A stretch of 26,607 nt of DNA from Chara braunii (GCA_003427395.1 BFEA01000344.1:171930-198536), one strand, 5' to 3'. Shown: positions 1 to 7,744, counted from the first letter of the stretch. The notes: generated by a model from the sequence alone, not told the origin. Made by a program: numbers and translations.

Positions 1-377
1 TTGTTGTTGTTGTGCAGGTCGCCAGCGTGGAGCACGGCTATGGCGTCCAGGTAAGTACCGCTAACGCAGGTATGGCCTCCGCCCCTCTTCTTGTTGTTGT
101 TGTTGTTGTTGCTGCTGTTACTGTTGTTGTGCAGGTCGCAAGCATGGAGCATGGCTATGGCGCCCAGGTAAGTACGGCTGACGCAGGTATGGCCTCCGCC
201 CCTCTTGTTGTTGTTGTTGTTGTTGTTGTTGCTGTTGTTGTTGTTGTTGCTGTTGTTATGCAGGTCGCGAGCGTGGAGCACGGCTATGGCAACCAGGTAA
301 GTACCGCTGACGCAGGTATGGCCTACGCCCCTCTTGTTGTTGTTGTTGTTGTTGTTGTTGGTGTTGGTGTTGGTGTT
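1..377 (+). repeat. Three-unit tandem array separated by (TTG)n tracts
   Basis: Three copies of a ~75-bp block beginning GCAGGTCG at positions 14, 131 and 260 are separated by (TTG)n runs of different length (about 85-130, 205-258 and 334-377). Unit spacings are 117 and 129 bases, both multiples of three. Because of this a reading frame stays open across the whole array (12-431), with poly-Val from the TTG tracts. That frame starts with GTG at the left, so if it is coding its true beginning lies outside the window. The array is cut by the window edge and may continue upstream. A plain minisatellite is the simplest reading. Confidence 0.9.
18..296 (+). other. Candidate microexon-like blocks (18-50, 135-167, 264-296)
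   Basis: Each tandem unit has a T-rich TTG tract ending in GCAG, then exactly 33 nt, then CAG followed by GTAAGT, the consensus donor. In the array frame the 33-nt blocks encode VASVEHGYGVQ, VASMEHGYGAQ and VASVEHGYGNQ. The intervening segments would be introns of 84 nt (51-134) and 96 nt (168-263), close to the lower plant intron range. Block and spacer lengths are all multiples of three, so spliced and unspliced forms keep the same frame. Canonical sites are seen directly; splicing is inference. The TTG tract is U-rich but not a classic polypyrimidine tract, and the site match could be an accident of one ancestral unit copied twice. Confidence 0.3.
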
Positions 378-993
378 ATGCCGGAAAAGCTGGGACCATG
401 GCAGCGGGTTGTGGTCCCGTGGCCGAAGTGACCGGAATCTAGGCGGGTGTGCCCGTAGAGTGAGGGAGGGCCTGAGTCGTGGCGACCGTCGCGCTAGGAG
501 CGTGGACAGTCACCAGGATGGTCGGGTCGGGGCCGGCAGAGAAGGAAGCTCCACCGTAGCCACCATGTCGGAGGATGGGGGACCCAGACTGGGAGCCATG
601 AGAAGAGAGAGAGAGGGGAGAGGAAGGACGGCCAACGTCCTAGAGTTGTCACAGGCCAGCGACAAAGTCGCCACCTGCGCCTGTAAGGGCGCAAGGAGGG
701 AGGTGAGGAGGGTGTGCAGATCCCCCTTGGGTTGATGACCCTGGTCTGCCGGCACGGGTATGGAGCCCGGTGCCGAGGTCGTCGCTGCGTCGGCGGCTTG
801 TGACACGCCGTCGGCCAGCGGGAGGTGACGGACCGGACATGAGGGAGCCAGAGGAGGTCCGCGTGAGCGGAGGGCGTAGGGGGGGTCCGCGGTAGAAAGC
901 GACGGGCGGCGCTAGTGAGTCGAGCATGGGTGTCCGCAAAGGGGGAAGGGCGGTTCGGGTCCAGGGTGCCCGAATGGAAAGGGGGAGTAGGAA
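378..993. other. GC-rich stretch, no recognised gene
   Basis: This stretch is GC-rich compared with the A/T-rich sequence to its right. Several frames are open on both strands, the longest being 133 codons on plus (334-735) and 98 codons on minus (806-510). The minus frame is rich in Ala, Pro, Ser and Leu and could be a decayed retroelement gag N-terminus, but no diagnostic motif is visible. Overlapping open frames on both strands are expected from base composition, so I make no gene call. A short (GA)n run lies at about 603-615. Confidence 0.4.
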
Positions 994-1070
994 AGGGTTT
1001 AGAAAAACCCTAAACCCTAGAAAAAACCTAAGGAAACCCTAACCGGAGTTTGAATGGTTAGGGTAGGGTA
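994..1070. repeat. Interstitial telomere-like motifs
   Basis: The segment contains GGGTTTAG, AAACCCTAAACCCTAG, AAACCCTAACC and GGTTAGGGTAGGG. These are variants of the Arabidopsis-type plant telomere repeat TTTAGGG in both orientations. The repeats are short and degenerate, so this is an interstitial patch and not a chromosome end. Single telo-box motifs (AAACCCTAA) also occur in plant promoters. Similar isolated motifs are at about 5387-5395, 5612-5618 and 5719-5731. Confidence 0.7.
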
Positions 1071-1224
1071 CCGGTGACCTGATCAAGAAAATAAAATAGC
1101 AAGAATGGGGGAGACGAGAGAAAAATAAATAAACAGTGAAATTTCGAGAGAAAAAAAAAAAATAAAATTAAAAAAATAAGGAAACAAAATGTGAAGAGAA
1201 AAATAATATTTATTTTTTTAGAAT
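1071..1224. other. A/T-rich spacer
   Basis: The sequence is A-rich with homopolymer runs. It contains one partial match (AAATTTCGAGAGAAA, about 1139-1153) to the edge of the palindromic units that follow. No gene is seen. Confidence 0.5.
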
Positions 1225-1506
1225 TTTCGGCAGCATTTCCCTGCTCCCCATGGGGTCAAGAATGTGCTAAGGGAAAGGAGAGACCAAGATAAGCACACTA
1301 GGTTTCAAAATGCCGAAGATTAAAAATTTAAGAAAATAAATAGATGAGGAGGTGAAGAGAGATAAAGTGTTGGATTTTTCAAAAATTTCGGCAGCGTTTC
1401 ATTACCCCCATGAGGTTGAAGTGTGCCGAAAAAGACTAAGTGACAGAAAAACAGAAAATTTCGGCAGCACTTCCTTACCCCTACGGGATCAGAATGTGTG
1501 TCGAAA
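1225..1506. repeat. Three spaced copies of a ~48-bp imperfect palindrome
   Basis: Units lie at 1225-1272, 1385-1433 and 1458-1506. Each opens with TTTCGGCAGC and closes with a near complement. In unit 2 this is GTGTGCCGAAA, which pairs with the opening TTTCGGCA. The middle has CCCC(A/T)NG(A/G)GG, a small second palindrome. Copies differ at scattered positions but keep the arms. Half-sites occur at about 1309-1316 (TGCCGAAG) and 1540-1546 (GTGCCGC). Spacers are A-rich and unrelated in length. These may be MITE-like termini, foldback elements, or repeated binding sites for a dyad-recognising factor. Confidence 0.75.
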
Positions 1507-1574
1507 GCAAGAATGACTAACTCCTAATCAGATTTAAGGGTGCCGCAAGAAAATTCAAATTTTCATAAAAATAA

Positions 1575-2057
1575 AAAATAAAATAAAATAAATCAAAAAA
1601 TAAGAAAAGAAAGTGGGGGATAAGATAATTCGAATTTTTGGAAAAAGAGGAAAGATAAATCAAAAGAAAGATAGAAAGAAGAAAAAAAAAAACAGAAAAA
1701 AAATTGAAGTAGGAGGGAAGGGGGATGAAAAAGTGAAGGAGAAGAGAGAAATAGGTGAGAGAGAAAAAAAGAGTGAAGGGGGAGATGGGAGAAGTGATGG
1801 GGTTGTAGTTGGGGGAGAGGAGGGTGAGAGAATGGGAGAGAACGGGATGGGAAAGGTGGAGAGGGATCAAGAAGCAAAGAGAAAAAAGGAGAAAGAAAAG
1901 GAAATAAATGAATAAAAAATGGGGAAAGGGGTATGAGTAGTGAGGGTGAGTAGGAGGAAGGGAGTGACGTAGAAGAGGAAGAAGTAGAGGGGGTGAGTAA
2001 GAGGAGAGAGAAAAGGTAGGGAAAGTGGGTTAGTGGGGAGAGGGAAGAGAGAGGTGA
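1575..2057 (+). repeat. Long polypurine (A/G) tract
   Basis: Roughly 480 bases are almost only A and G on the plus strand, with a few T and C interruptions. No exact repeat unit is obvious, and the tract drifts from A-rich on the left to G-rich on the right. Open frames on both strands (Lys/Glu-rich on plus, Ser/Leu/Phe/Pro-rich on minus) are composition artefacts. Long purine tracts can form triplex or H-DNA and can be replication-slippage products. Confidence 0.85.
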
Positions 2058-2420
2058 TACCTGGCCTTTGGTGTCTCCAATGGCACAAGGTATACCAAAA
2101 CCAGGAGGGTCTTGGCCTTCGCTGCCGCAAGCCACCTGGAGGAGAGAGGGGCTGAGATCTTGATCAGCCCCTAGCAGCAGTACCGCAGATCTGCAGATCC
2201 AGGGTATGCTGTGTGAGCAGACCCTCACCAGTGTAGAGCAGCCCCCTGATCAGGGGGGTCTTCAGTTCCACAGCAAGCTGCCACGTGGCACTGCAGATGG
2301 CCACGTGCGCAGGCAGCAGCAGCCGGGGGGGGGGCGGGCAAATAGCAGCCCGGCCGTTGCTGCCCTGTTGGCCGCTGCTCGCCGGCGCGGGGGGTGGTGG
2401 TGGTGGTAATTAGCTGGCAC
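2058..2420. other. Unassigned sequence with G-run and (GGT)n
   Basis: No gene was recognised. The stretch contains AGATCTTGATCAG and AGATCTGCAGATC dyads (about 2155-2195), a run of nine G (about 2324-2332) and a (GGT)n run at about 2393-2407. Confidence 0.4.
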
Positions 2421-2483
2421 GCAACTCTTCAACAGCAACGTGCCGCACTACTAAGCCATGTAGACATTGTATCCAGTGTGTTA

Positions 2484-2576
2484 TGGCAGCAGCTATGCAC
2501 GCGCATAGCCAGCAACTGTCCAGGTTCAAACCCTGGTGGCAGCATGCATCCTGGATCTTGATAAGGATCTTGATAA
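2484..2576 (+). repeat. tRNA-like / SINE-like fragment
   Basis: CCAGGTTCAAACCCTGG (2520-2536) is a perfect 5-bp stem with a 7-nt loop carrying GGTTCAAACCC, close to the RNA polymerase III B box (GGTTCGANTCC). Just upstream, GCTATGC and GCATAGC (2492-2498, 2503-2509) form a perfect 7-bp hairpin. TGGCAGCA occurs at both 2484-2491 and 2537-2544. The 12-mer GGATCTTGATAA is repeated in tandem (2553-2576), like a simple-repeat SINE tail. I could not build an acceptor stem or a convincing A box, so a functional tRNA gene is unlikely. A decayed tRNA-derived SINE is the best guess. Confidence 0.4.
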
Positions 2577-2579
2577 TAT

Positions 2580-2975
2580 ACAATTCGGGAGTGGGCCGGG
2601 GCGGGGCAGCGTGGGCGCGTGGCGCATGTGCGTGCGCAGTGGCCTTGGCAAGCACCGCGTGTATTTTCGCGCCACGTGGCGTTCCTTCATGCTGCACCTT
2701 TTCCTCTAATTTTCCCGCTGTTTTCCGTTGCGGGCAGCCCAAAAAACAGCGAAAAACCCCACTGTCGGGTTTTGCTGTTTCCCCCTGCTGTGTGGTGTGG
2801 CGGGTGGGAGCGGGGAGCATTCCCGCTCCAATACCAATGTGGCGGACCCACCAGGTGTGGTGCTCCGCCTGGGGTAGAGATGGAGATGGAGGATGAAGGG
2901 GAGCGAGATGGCACAGCGCAGCTCCCACGCTAGACTCCGCTGCACGTACTCCAAGATGTGCGAATGTAGATGAAT
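2580..2975. other. GC-rich sequence with small dyads, no gene recognised
   Basis: Overlapping open frames occur on both strands (plus 2483-2896; minus 2928-2410) with no motif I recognise. A purine-rich run with GGAGATGGAGATGGAGG sits at about 2876-2893. An inverted pair GGGAGCGGGGAG / CCCGCTCC lies at about 2806-2829. Confidence 0.35.
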
Positions 2976-3006
2976 CAGAAAACTGACAACAGCTGGGGTA
3001 TACTCC

Positions 3007-3072
3007 AGCGGACTGACGGGACTGGACTGGACTGGCTGGTACCGACAGAGGTACCGGCCTGGACTGGACTAC
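3007..3072 (+). repeat. Degenerate GGACT/ACTGG short tandem repeat
   Basis: GGACTGACGGGACTGGACTGGACTGG (in pieces) and a later GGACTGGACT flank the dyad GGTACC...GGTACC (about 3038-3056). It is a local simple repeat with no coding signal. Confidence 0.5.
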
Positions 3073-3075
3073 CCC

Positions 3076-3640
3076 GAGTACACCACAGGCCTGGGAGAAC
3101 AGGCCAAGGGGCTTGTCTCACAGGACAACCAGAGGTCCGCTACACTTTTCTTTTCCCCTCCCAGCCAGTCTGCGCAAAATTTCATTAATCTGACTTTCAG
3201 TATTCTTTAGTATCAAATCATCAGCGATCATCACTAATCATGGATTACTTCAAGCTTCTGCAGAAACCGGGTGGTATAGGCTCATCCGATGCCAGATGAA
3301 GCTGCGATGTTCAGTTGTCTAGGTTAGCTGATGCCAGAACGACGCTGGCTGGTGCTGGGGCGTCTTCCCTGTAACATGTTAAGGCAGGAGCGTGAGGCCT
3401 TGTAGAGATCTGGGTATTCGTTGAGGGTGGAAGGCAATCCAGTGGCTGATCGGGGGCTGCTGCCAGGACAACGATGGTCGGAGCTGGGGTGGGTCGCGCT
3501 GCCCTGTTGCCTAGCATGTTGGGGGTGTGAGGCTGTGTATTGACAACAGGACAGCTAAGATTGGTGTCAGTTACTTATATAGCGTCACCTGGAATAAGGG
3601 GTTTGGCAGAAGATGAATTTCATAGCTTTTTCTGAAATGA
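3076..3640. other. No recognised feature
   Basis: This is unique-looking sequence. The only open frame above 60 codons (minus, 3517-3311, Ala/Pro-rich) has no recognisable domain. I see nothing I can support here. Confidence 0.4.
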
Positions 3641-3641
3641 T

Positions 3642-3762
3642 TCTCAGCTGAAGCTGGGTAATGGCCCCGGTATCCTCAATTATAATCTTGTAGTCTTATA
3701 AGGGATGTTGGGCCTGGTTCCCAGTACGCGTCTCTCCCCAGTTATTTACAAAAAAAAAAAAA
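3642..3762 (-). repeat. Dispersed repeat family copy (GCTGGGTARTGGCCCCGGTA type)
   Basis: TCAGCTGAAGCTGGGTAATG, then GCCCCGGTA, then GGGATGTTGGGCCTGGTTCC match, in the same order and orientation, a second copy at 4365-4520. Both end in a poly(A) run after an (A/T)-rich joint (about 3750-3765 and 4508-4527). In reverse complement the right half is the CTGGGAACC...GGGTCC..GTCCC core seen all over the first 11 kb. The strand is given for that core. Confidence 0.7.
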
Positions 3763-4071
3763 AAAATGTTCCTTCCAGACAGGACTCTCATTTTTTGGAG
3801 AGTCAGCCTACCAACTGTGGAAAAGAGAGAGTCCTCTACGGGAGCCCTGGAACAGCTTCGATTTTCGACAGTCAGGCGGCACTTGAGACCGGGCTGGCAA
3901 TATATTTCCTCATAGTCATGTGAGCAGAAGAATGGTGAGTTGCTGGAGAGTGCCAAAGTCGAGCGTAGGTAGAGCGACCGCTCGAAAAAGTGCTCTTTAT
4001 TTTCTGATCAGAATTATCCGTTTTTTTTTTTTTTTTTTTGGGAAACATCTGTGAGGGTATCCTTCCTTGGT

Positions 4072-4330
4072 GCCTCTGCTGCAGTAAGTCTTGCCAGAGT
4101 GAGGTAAAGAGGATGGATGGGCATTTTCGAGACGTTTCCTGAAACTTTGCCTAGGTGAGTGGGAGAAGAAGGTTGGATATCAAGCGTCCTACTAGTGAGG
4201 GGGCTAGCCGGTAGGATGGTAATAGGGTACAGCAGCAGCAGAGATGGTGGCTCTGCTGCAGTAAGACTTGCCGGAGTGAGGTAATGAGGATGGAGGGGGG
4301 TCTGAGTCTGTTCCTGAATTTTTGCCTATT
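4072..4330 (+). repeat. Direct repeat pair, 177-bp offset
   Basis: GCCTCTGCTGCAGTAAGTCT at 4072 and its relative at 4249 are both followed by TGCC(A/G)GAGTGAGGTAA(A/T)GAGGATGGA and then by a CCTGAA(A/T)(C/T)TTTGCCTA block (ending about 4152 and 4328). Identity appears to be near 85% over about 80 bases. Together with the flanking repeat copies at 3642 and 4365 this suggests a duplicated composite unit of about 700 bp. Confidence 0.75.
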
Positions 4331-4364
4331 TTCGGTACCTTGTTTGTATCTCTTAATCTAGCTC

Positions 4365-4527
4365 TTAGCCGAAGCTGGGTAGTGGCCCCGGTACTGCAAA
4401 TTCTCAATTTTTCCAAAATCCTATGTAATTTTCTATATGGGACGCCGGGCCCGGTTCCCAGCACGTGCTGCTCCCCACGAATAGATTGGAGCTTTGTTCC
4501 CATTTTGAAAAAAAAAAAAAAAAAAAG
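4365..4527 (-). repeat. Second copy of the composite dispersed repeat, ending in poly(A)
   Basis: TTAGCCGAAGCTGGGTAGTG plus GCCCCGGTA match the 3642 copy. GGGACGCCGGGCCCGGTTCC (4440-4459), followed by CAGCACGTGCTGCTCCCCAC, is the reverse complement of the family core. A poly(A) run begins at 4508. This copy retains the CCAATCTATTCGTGGGGAGC arm (minus strand), which the 3642 copy has lost. Confidence 0.75.
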
Positions 4528-4557
4528 AAGGAAAAAAAAAAAAGCGTATCCTTCCTT

Positions 4558-4665
4558 GGGCGGGGATACGAGCCCCCGCCTGGTGAAGGGATCCTTTTTT
4601 TTTCTCTTTTTTTGAAAAGACATTAGCTGGCACTTCTAGTGGTGGTGTTACGAGCCCCCACCACC
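4558..4665 (-). repeat. Two B-box-like hairpins beside poly(T)
   Basis: On the minus strand, GGCGGGGGCTCGTATCCCCG (complement of about 4561-4580) and a related GGTGG..GGGGGCTCGTAACACC..CC hairpin (about 4640-4665) both resemble the polymerase III B box GGTTCGANTCC inside a stem-loop. The poly(T) and poly(A) tracts around them (4508-4543, 4591-4612) look like SINE tails. The element is broken and its A box was not found, so I call it a SINE-like fragment only. Confidence 0.35.
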
Positions 4666-4680
4666 AGCAGTCCACCTGAT

Positions 4681-4734
4681 GGCTGTTGGTGGGGAGCAGC
4701 ACCTGCTGGAAAATGGGTCCAGTGTCCCTTATAC
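4681..4734 (+). repeat. Core-repeat copy (CTGGAAAATGGGTCCAG)
   Basis: GGTGGGGAGCAGCACCTGCT (about 4690-4709) is followed by GGAAAATGGGTCCAGTGTCCC. It is the same family as the copies at 5101, 7201, 7852 and 10287. The stem CTGGA/TCCAG with a 7-nt loop is kept. Confidence 0.75.
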
Positions 4735-5100
4735 AGAATCTTTTACAGAGTTTGCTTAGAAATACTGGGAATTTGAGTGTGTATGTTGGCTGTGGCCAGC
4801 CTCTTCAGCCCTTGAGTGGCTGCCAGATTCCCCACTGCTTCTACTCGCCGCCTACTGTAGGCAGCCTGTTCCCTGGACCTGGTAACCATCCACCCCATAG
4901 CACTACCTTCCTTAGCCCCTGCCCTTCATTCCCGAGTCCATGTATGGAGTACCCATGTCATACCATGTTTGGCGATTGGCCATGCACTCTATGTCTTTTT
5001 TTTTCCTTCTTTTTTCTTTTTTTTTAAACTTTGTATGCGGGACAAACCTACTTAGCGGGGTGATAAGAGCAGCCCCGGTAAGTAGGCCCCAGCATCGAAG
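4735..5100. other. No gene recognised
   Basis: This is unique-looking sequence with a T-rich run at about 4998-5027. A 113-codon plus frame (4686-5027) starts inside the repeat core and ends in poly-Phe from the T-run, so I do not treat it as a gene. Confidence 0.4.
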
Positions 5101-5204
5101 GCTCCATCTATTGGTGGGGAGCTGCACCTGCAGGAAATCGGGTCCAGCGTCCCCGTACAATGATATGATGTGTATCGGCTGGAAATCGGGTCCAGCGTCC
5201 CTAT
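5101..5204 (+). repeat. Core-repeat copy with internally doubled core
   Basis: CTCCATCTATTGGTGGGGAG, then CTGCACCTGCAGGAAATCGG, then GTCCAGCGTCCC. About 52 bases later GGCTGGAAATCGGGTCCAGC recurs (5177-5196). The second core begins a longer 238-bp tandem unit. Confidence 0.8.
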
Positions 5205-5640
5205 TCAATGATGTGTGGATATGTCATACTGTGCTTCCAGTACTATCTGTATGTGTTCGTCAGTAGATATGTGCCACATGAAGGGAGAAACCTAAGTGCC
5301 ATGTCTACCGTATCTCCCTAAAGAGCAGAGGCATTGATTGACCTCCTACCCATGCATCCCAATCCTATCAATCAATCCAAGACACTAAACCCTAACAGAG
5401 ATGTGATGTGAGTGAGCTGGAAATCGCGTCCAGCATCCCTATACAATGATGTGTGGAGATGTCATAGTGCACATCCAATACCGCTTGATCAGCATATTGT
5501 GTCCTGTGGAACCAAAGTCCCTTTCCACCATGTCTGCCATTTCTCCGTATTGAGCAAAGGCATTGATTACTTCCCTGCGTCAGGGAAGGATTGACCTTCT
5601 GCCCCTGTAGCCTAACCCTAACGGAAAATGAAAAGCATCC
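5179..5640 (+). repeat. 238-bp tandem duplication
   Basis: CTGGAAATC at 5179 and 5417 open two units that share, in order, GTCCAGC(G/A)TCCCTAT(T/A)CAATG, ATGTGTGGA(T/G)ATGTCATA, a CCATGTCT(A/G)CC block (5300, 5528) and a GAGCA(G/A)AGGCATTGATT block (5323, 5551). The second unit has a 14-base insertion, CTTCCCTGCGTCAG, relative to the first near 5571. Telo-box-like CTAAACCCTAAC and CTAACCCTAAC occur at or after the unit ends (about 5385, 5611). Confidence 0.8.
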
Positions 5641-6109
5641 CCGTCAAACATCCCAACAGACAATCATCCATCATCCCAACAAACTATCATCAAGCACGGA
5701 GCAAACAGATCAGCCATACTAAACCCTAAACATACACCTCCTACCTGAGGGGCGACTAGCATCCCATCTTGATTGAAATTGCGGGCCGGGCAACACCCAT
5801 CAACATCAACTATCCTACTCCTATGTCTTGAGTATTGGCAGGAACACGTCTATCGCACACTCAGGGTTTCCTACAAGACTCGCAATGAGGAGGAATTCCT
5901 CTCTAGAAGCCTTCGGCTGAGGCCTTCTGCGTCGGACTCAGAGCTTTGCAAGCCCCGTAGGTGCCATGTGGCAGAGCAGCAAGACCCGCATTTTTTCCCC
6001 AGCCTCCATTGGCCTGGGAAAATTCAGCACCGATGTCAGACCCGATCCCAGGTCTGATCCGCCAGCGTTCTCATGGATTAATTGCCTTCGGAACCTCGGA
6101 ACCTCGGCA
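5641..6109. other. No gene recognised
   Basis: Several short plus frames overlap but none has a recognisable domain. CATCCCAAC(A)-(A/G)AC repeats (about 5648-5690) and a telo-box CTAAACCCTAAAC (5719-5731) are present. GGAACCTCGGAACCTCGG (about 6090-6107) is a 9-bp tandem duplication. Confidence 0.4.
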
Positions 6110-6249
6110 CAGGAGATCTCAGTTCCGACCACGAACCCCAACCCCCACTTTCCTAAAATCCTTGGCACACCCCCTATCTCGCACTTCGGGGCCTACTCCC
6201 ACTCCGATCAGGAAGTAGCGCAGGAGGGCACGAGGATTGGGCGTCACAT
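6110..6249 (+). repeat. Dispersed repeat, copy 1 (partner at 14180)
   Basis: The segment contains GAGATCTCAGTTCCGACC, then TCCTAAAATCCTTGGCACAC and CCC, then CCCACTCCGATCAGGAAGT, and ends with TTGGGCGTCACA. The same blocks in the same order and strand occur at 14180-14295, with a 20-base segment (ATCTCGCACTTCGGGGCCTA) present only here. Sequence diverges sharply after GGGCGTCACA in both copies. It is probably part of a transposon not otherwise visible in the window. Confidence 0.85.
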
Positions 6250-7198
6250 AGGCCAACCGGCGCTGTGTCATCTTCCTCCATGGTTCCCCCGCTGTGCACA
6301 GCAGCACCCAAGCACCCATACCATTCAAGAGCAGATTTAAAGGGACTATTCTATGGAATTTCACAGCAAAAGACTGAACAGAAGCGTAAAGATTGAACCA
6401 GATATACGGCAGTATATTCAAAATTAACTCGAGGAACAGGATTTAAGAACCTTGATGACCCATCTAACTATTTACATCTAGATCTTGGTTTGCATCTTGC
6501 TGCTGACCGCGCTGAAGAATCCCCCTTATCCCACTGCCCAAACCCAACCCCCTCCTCCATCGAAGAAAACCATACATCTCCTCCCAGGCCGACATATGTG
6601 TCAGGCCAGACGATCAGGCTATAGCCAAACTCACCGTCACTTCCGCCAGCCCAGCTATGTTGTGAGGAGAATTATTGAGCCTGCCAACGAGGCCCCCGCA
6701 GAAGGTTCAGACAAAAGCAATCAACATTCACGCTCCACACTCCGCTAGTCCAGGTGACAAGCCGGAACAAAGCTCGAGTTAAGAAGCCGCCTAGAAGCTG
6801 TTACCCAAAGTTGCCAGGAATCATGCAGAGTCGCAGACCAAGGTGATCCTCTCCTCCACTCCTCATCCCTCCACCCAAGTGATGAGCCCAACGAGTCAGG
6901 TACTCCGCACGTGCCGCCCGCCTACCTTATCGTTAGAGTCAATCCCCACCCACCCACGAGCACGCATGAAGGGCAGGTGAGAGGAGCAAGAAATAAACAA
7001 CAAGGTAGCGAAAGGAGAGAAGAAGAAGCTTTGGATGCACTACAGGGGGAAAGGAGGGCCACACACGCTACCAGTGCCACCTCTCATCATGAACCTCACC
7101 CACCACTACTCAGCACGCGACTCACGGCAGTGCTACCCCTGCTACAGCCGGGATGCCTGTCGGACCGGTGGTGCAGCGCTCTCGGTAGCACTGCGCTG
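6250..7198. other. Long stretch with no recognised gene
   Basis: Short overlapping frames only (6485-6748 and 6911-7315 on plus are the longest); neither shows a domain. The 6911-7315 frame runs into the core-repeat copy, so it is not coding. Composition is ordinary. Confidence 0.45.
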
Positions 7199-7254
7199 CC
7201 ACTCCAATCTATTTGTGGAGAGCAACACTTGCTGGGAACTGGTCCCACCATAGG
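7199..7254 (+). repeat. Core-repeat copy, diverged
   Basis: CCACTCCAATCTATTTGTGG, then AGAGCAACACTTGCTGGGAA and CTGGTCCCACC. It has lost one base of the GGGTCCAG core but keeps the CTATT(T)GTGG(G)GAGC arm. Confidence 0.65.
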
Positions 7255-7536
7255 GGGGACCCAAATTGCCATCTTTGTTGAGGCTGATGTCCTAGCTGGT
7301 GCTGGAACGTGGTGAATGGTCACACCCTTTTTATTAAGCTGCAAAATGAGGAAAGCAGGGGAGGTGGGTCTTTTGAATATTGATTCTAGAGTCTAGTGAG
7401 AATGTTCATTCCCACGCTGGTATTAGAGTTGGGTCCAACAGCTGTGTGGAGCTGTCCCCTCAACTCCAAGGGAGCGGTTGAGACTGTTCCACATGCAACC
7501 GGATGTGAACTCTTTTGTTTGTGGGACACTGAACCT

Positions 7537-7635
7537 GGGGCCAAGTCCCACTTGGCCACATTCTTCATTTCTGGCCACTGATCTTCGTAATTTACGGTTA
7601 GCAATCAAGGATTAGGGTAAGTGGGACTTGGCCCC
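7537..7635. repeat. Perfect 17-bp inverted repeat, 65-bp loop
   Basis: GGGGCCAAGTCCCACTT (7537-7553) and AAGTGGGACTTGGCCCC (7619-7635) are exact complements. The left arm overlaps its own palindrome GGCCAAGTCCCACTTGGCC (7539-7557), so two alternative hairpins compete for the same bases. Short-range frames (7386-7604 minus, 7396-7581 plus) cross it and look non-coding. Confidence 0.85.
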
Positions 7636-7680
7636 TGATTTCCAGAAGGTGCAGCTTCCCACCAGTAGACTGGATTCATT
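7636..7680 (-). repeat. Core-repeat copy, diverged
   Basis: TTTCCAGAAGGTGCAGCTTC then CCACCAGTAGACTGG is the reverse complement of the family arm (CC..CTA(T)TGGTGGGGAGC..CACCTGCTGGAAA). It abuts the right arm of the 17-bp inverted repeat. Confidence 0.55.
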
Positions 7681-7744
7681 TCAACTGGGAGACGCCTGTT
7701 TTGCGCATGCTCCTATCATCCTTGGAATGTGGGTTCTATGAAAT

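Noticed and set aside
994-1070. True telomere
   Set aside because: Repeats are few, degenerate and in both orientations, with sequence on both sides.
1225-1506. CRISPR array from regularly recurring palindromic repeats
   Set aside because: Spacings are irregular (about 110 and 24 bases), repeats are degenerate and the context is eukaryotic.
1613-1915. 100-codon Lys/Glu-rich plus frame
   Set aside because: Purine-only codons in the same tract; no domain.
1593-2228. 211-codon minus frame rich in Ser, Leu and Phe
   Set aside because: It lies in the polypurine tract, where pyrimidine-only codons exclude stops.
2484-2544. Functional tRNA gene
   Set aside because: A T-arm is present but no acceptor stem, D-arm or A box at proper spacing could be built.
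2410-2928. 172-codon minus frame
   Set aside because: No domain, overlaps a tRNA-like repeat and opposing frames of similar length; likely chance in GC-rich sequence.
4204-4623. 139-codon minus frame with poly-Phe and Lys runs
   Set aside because: It crosses homopolymers and two repeat copies.
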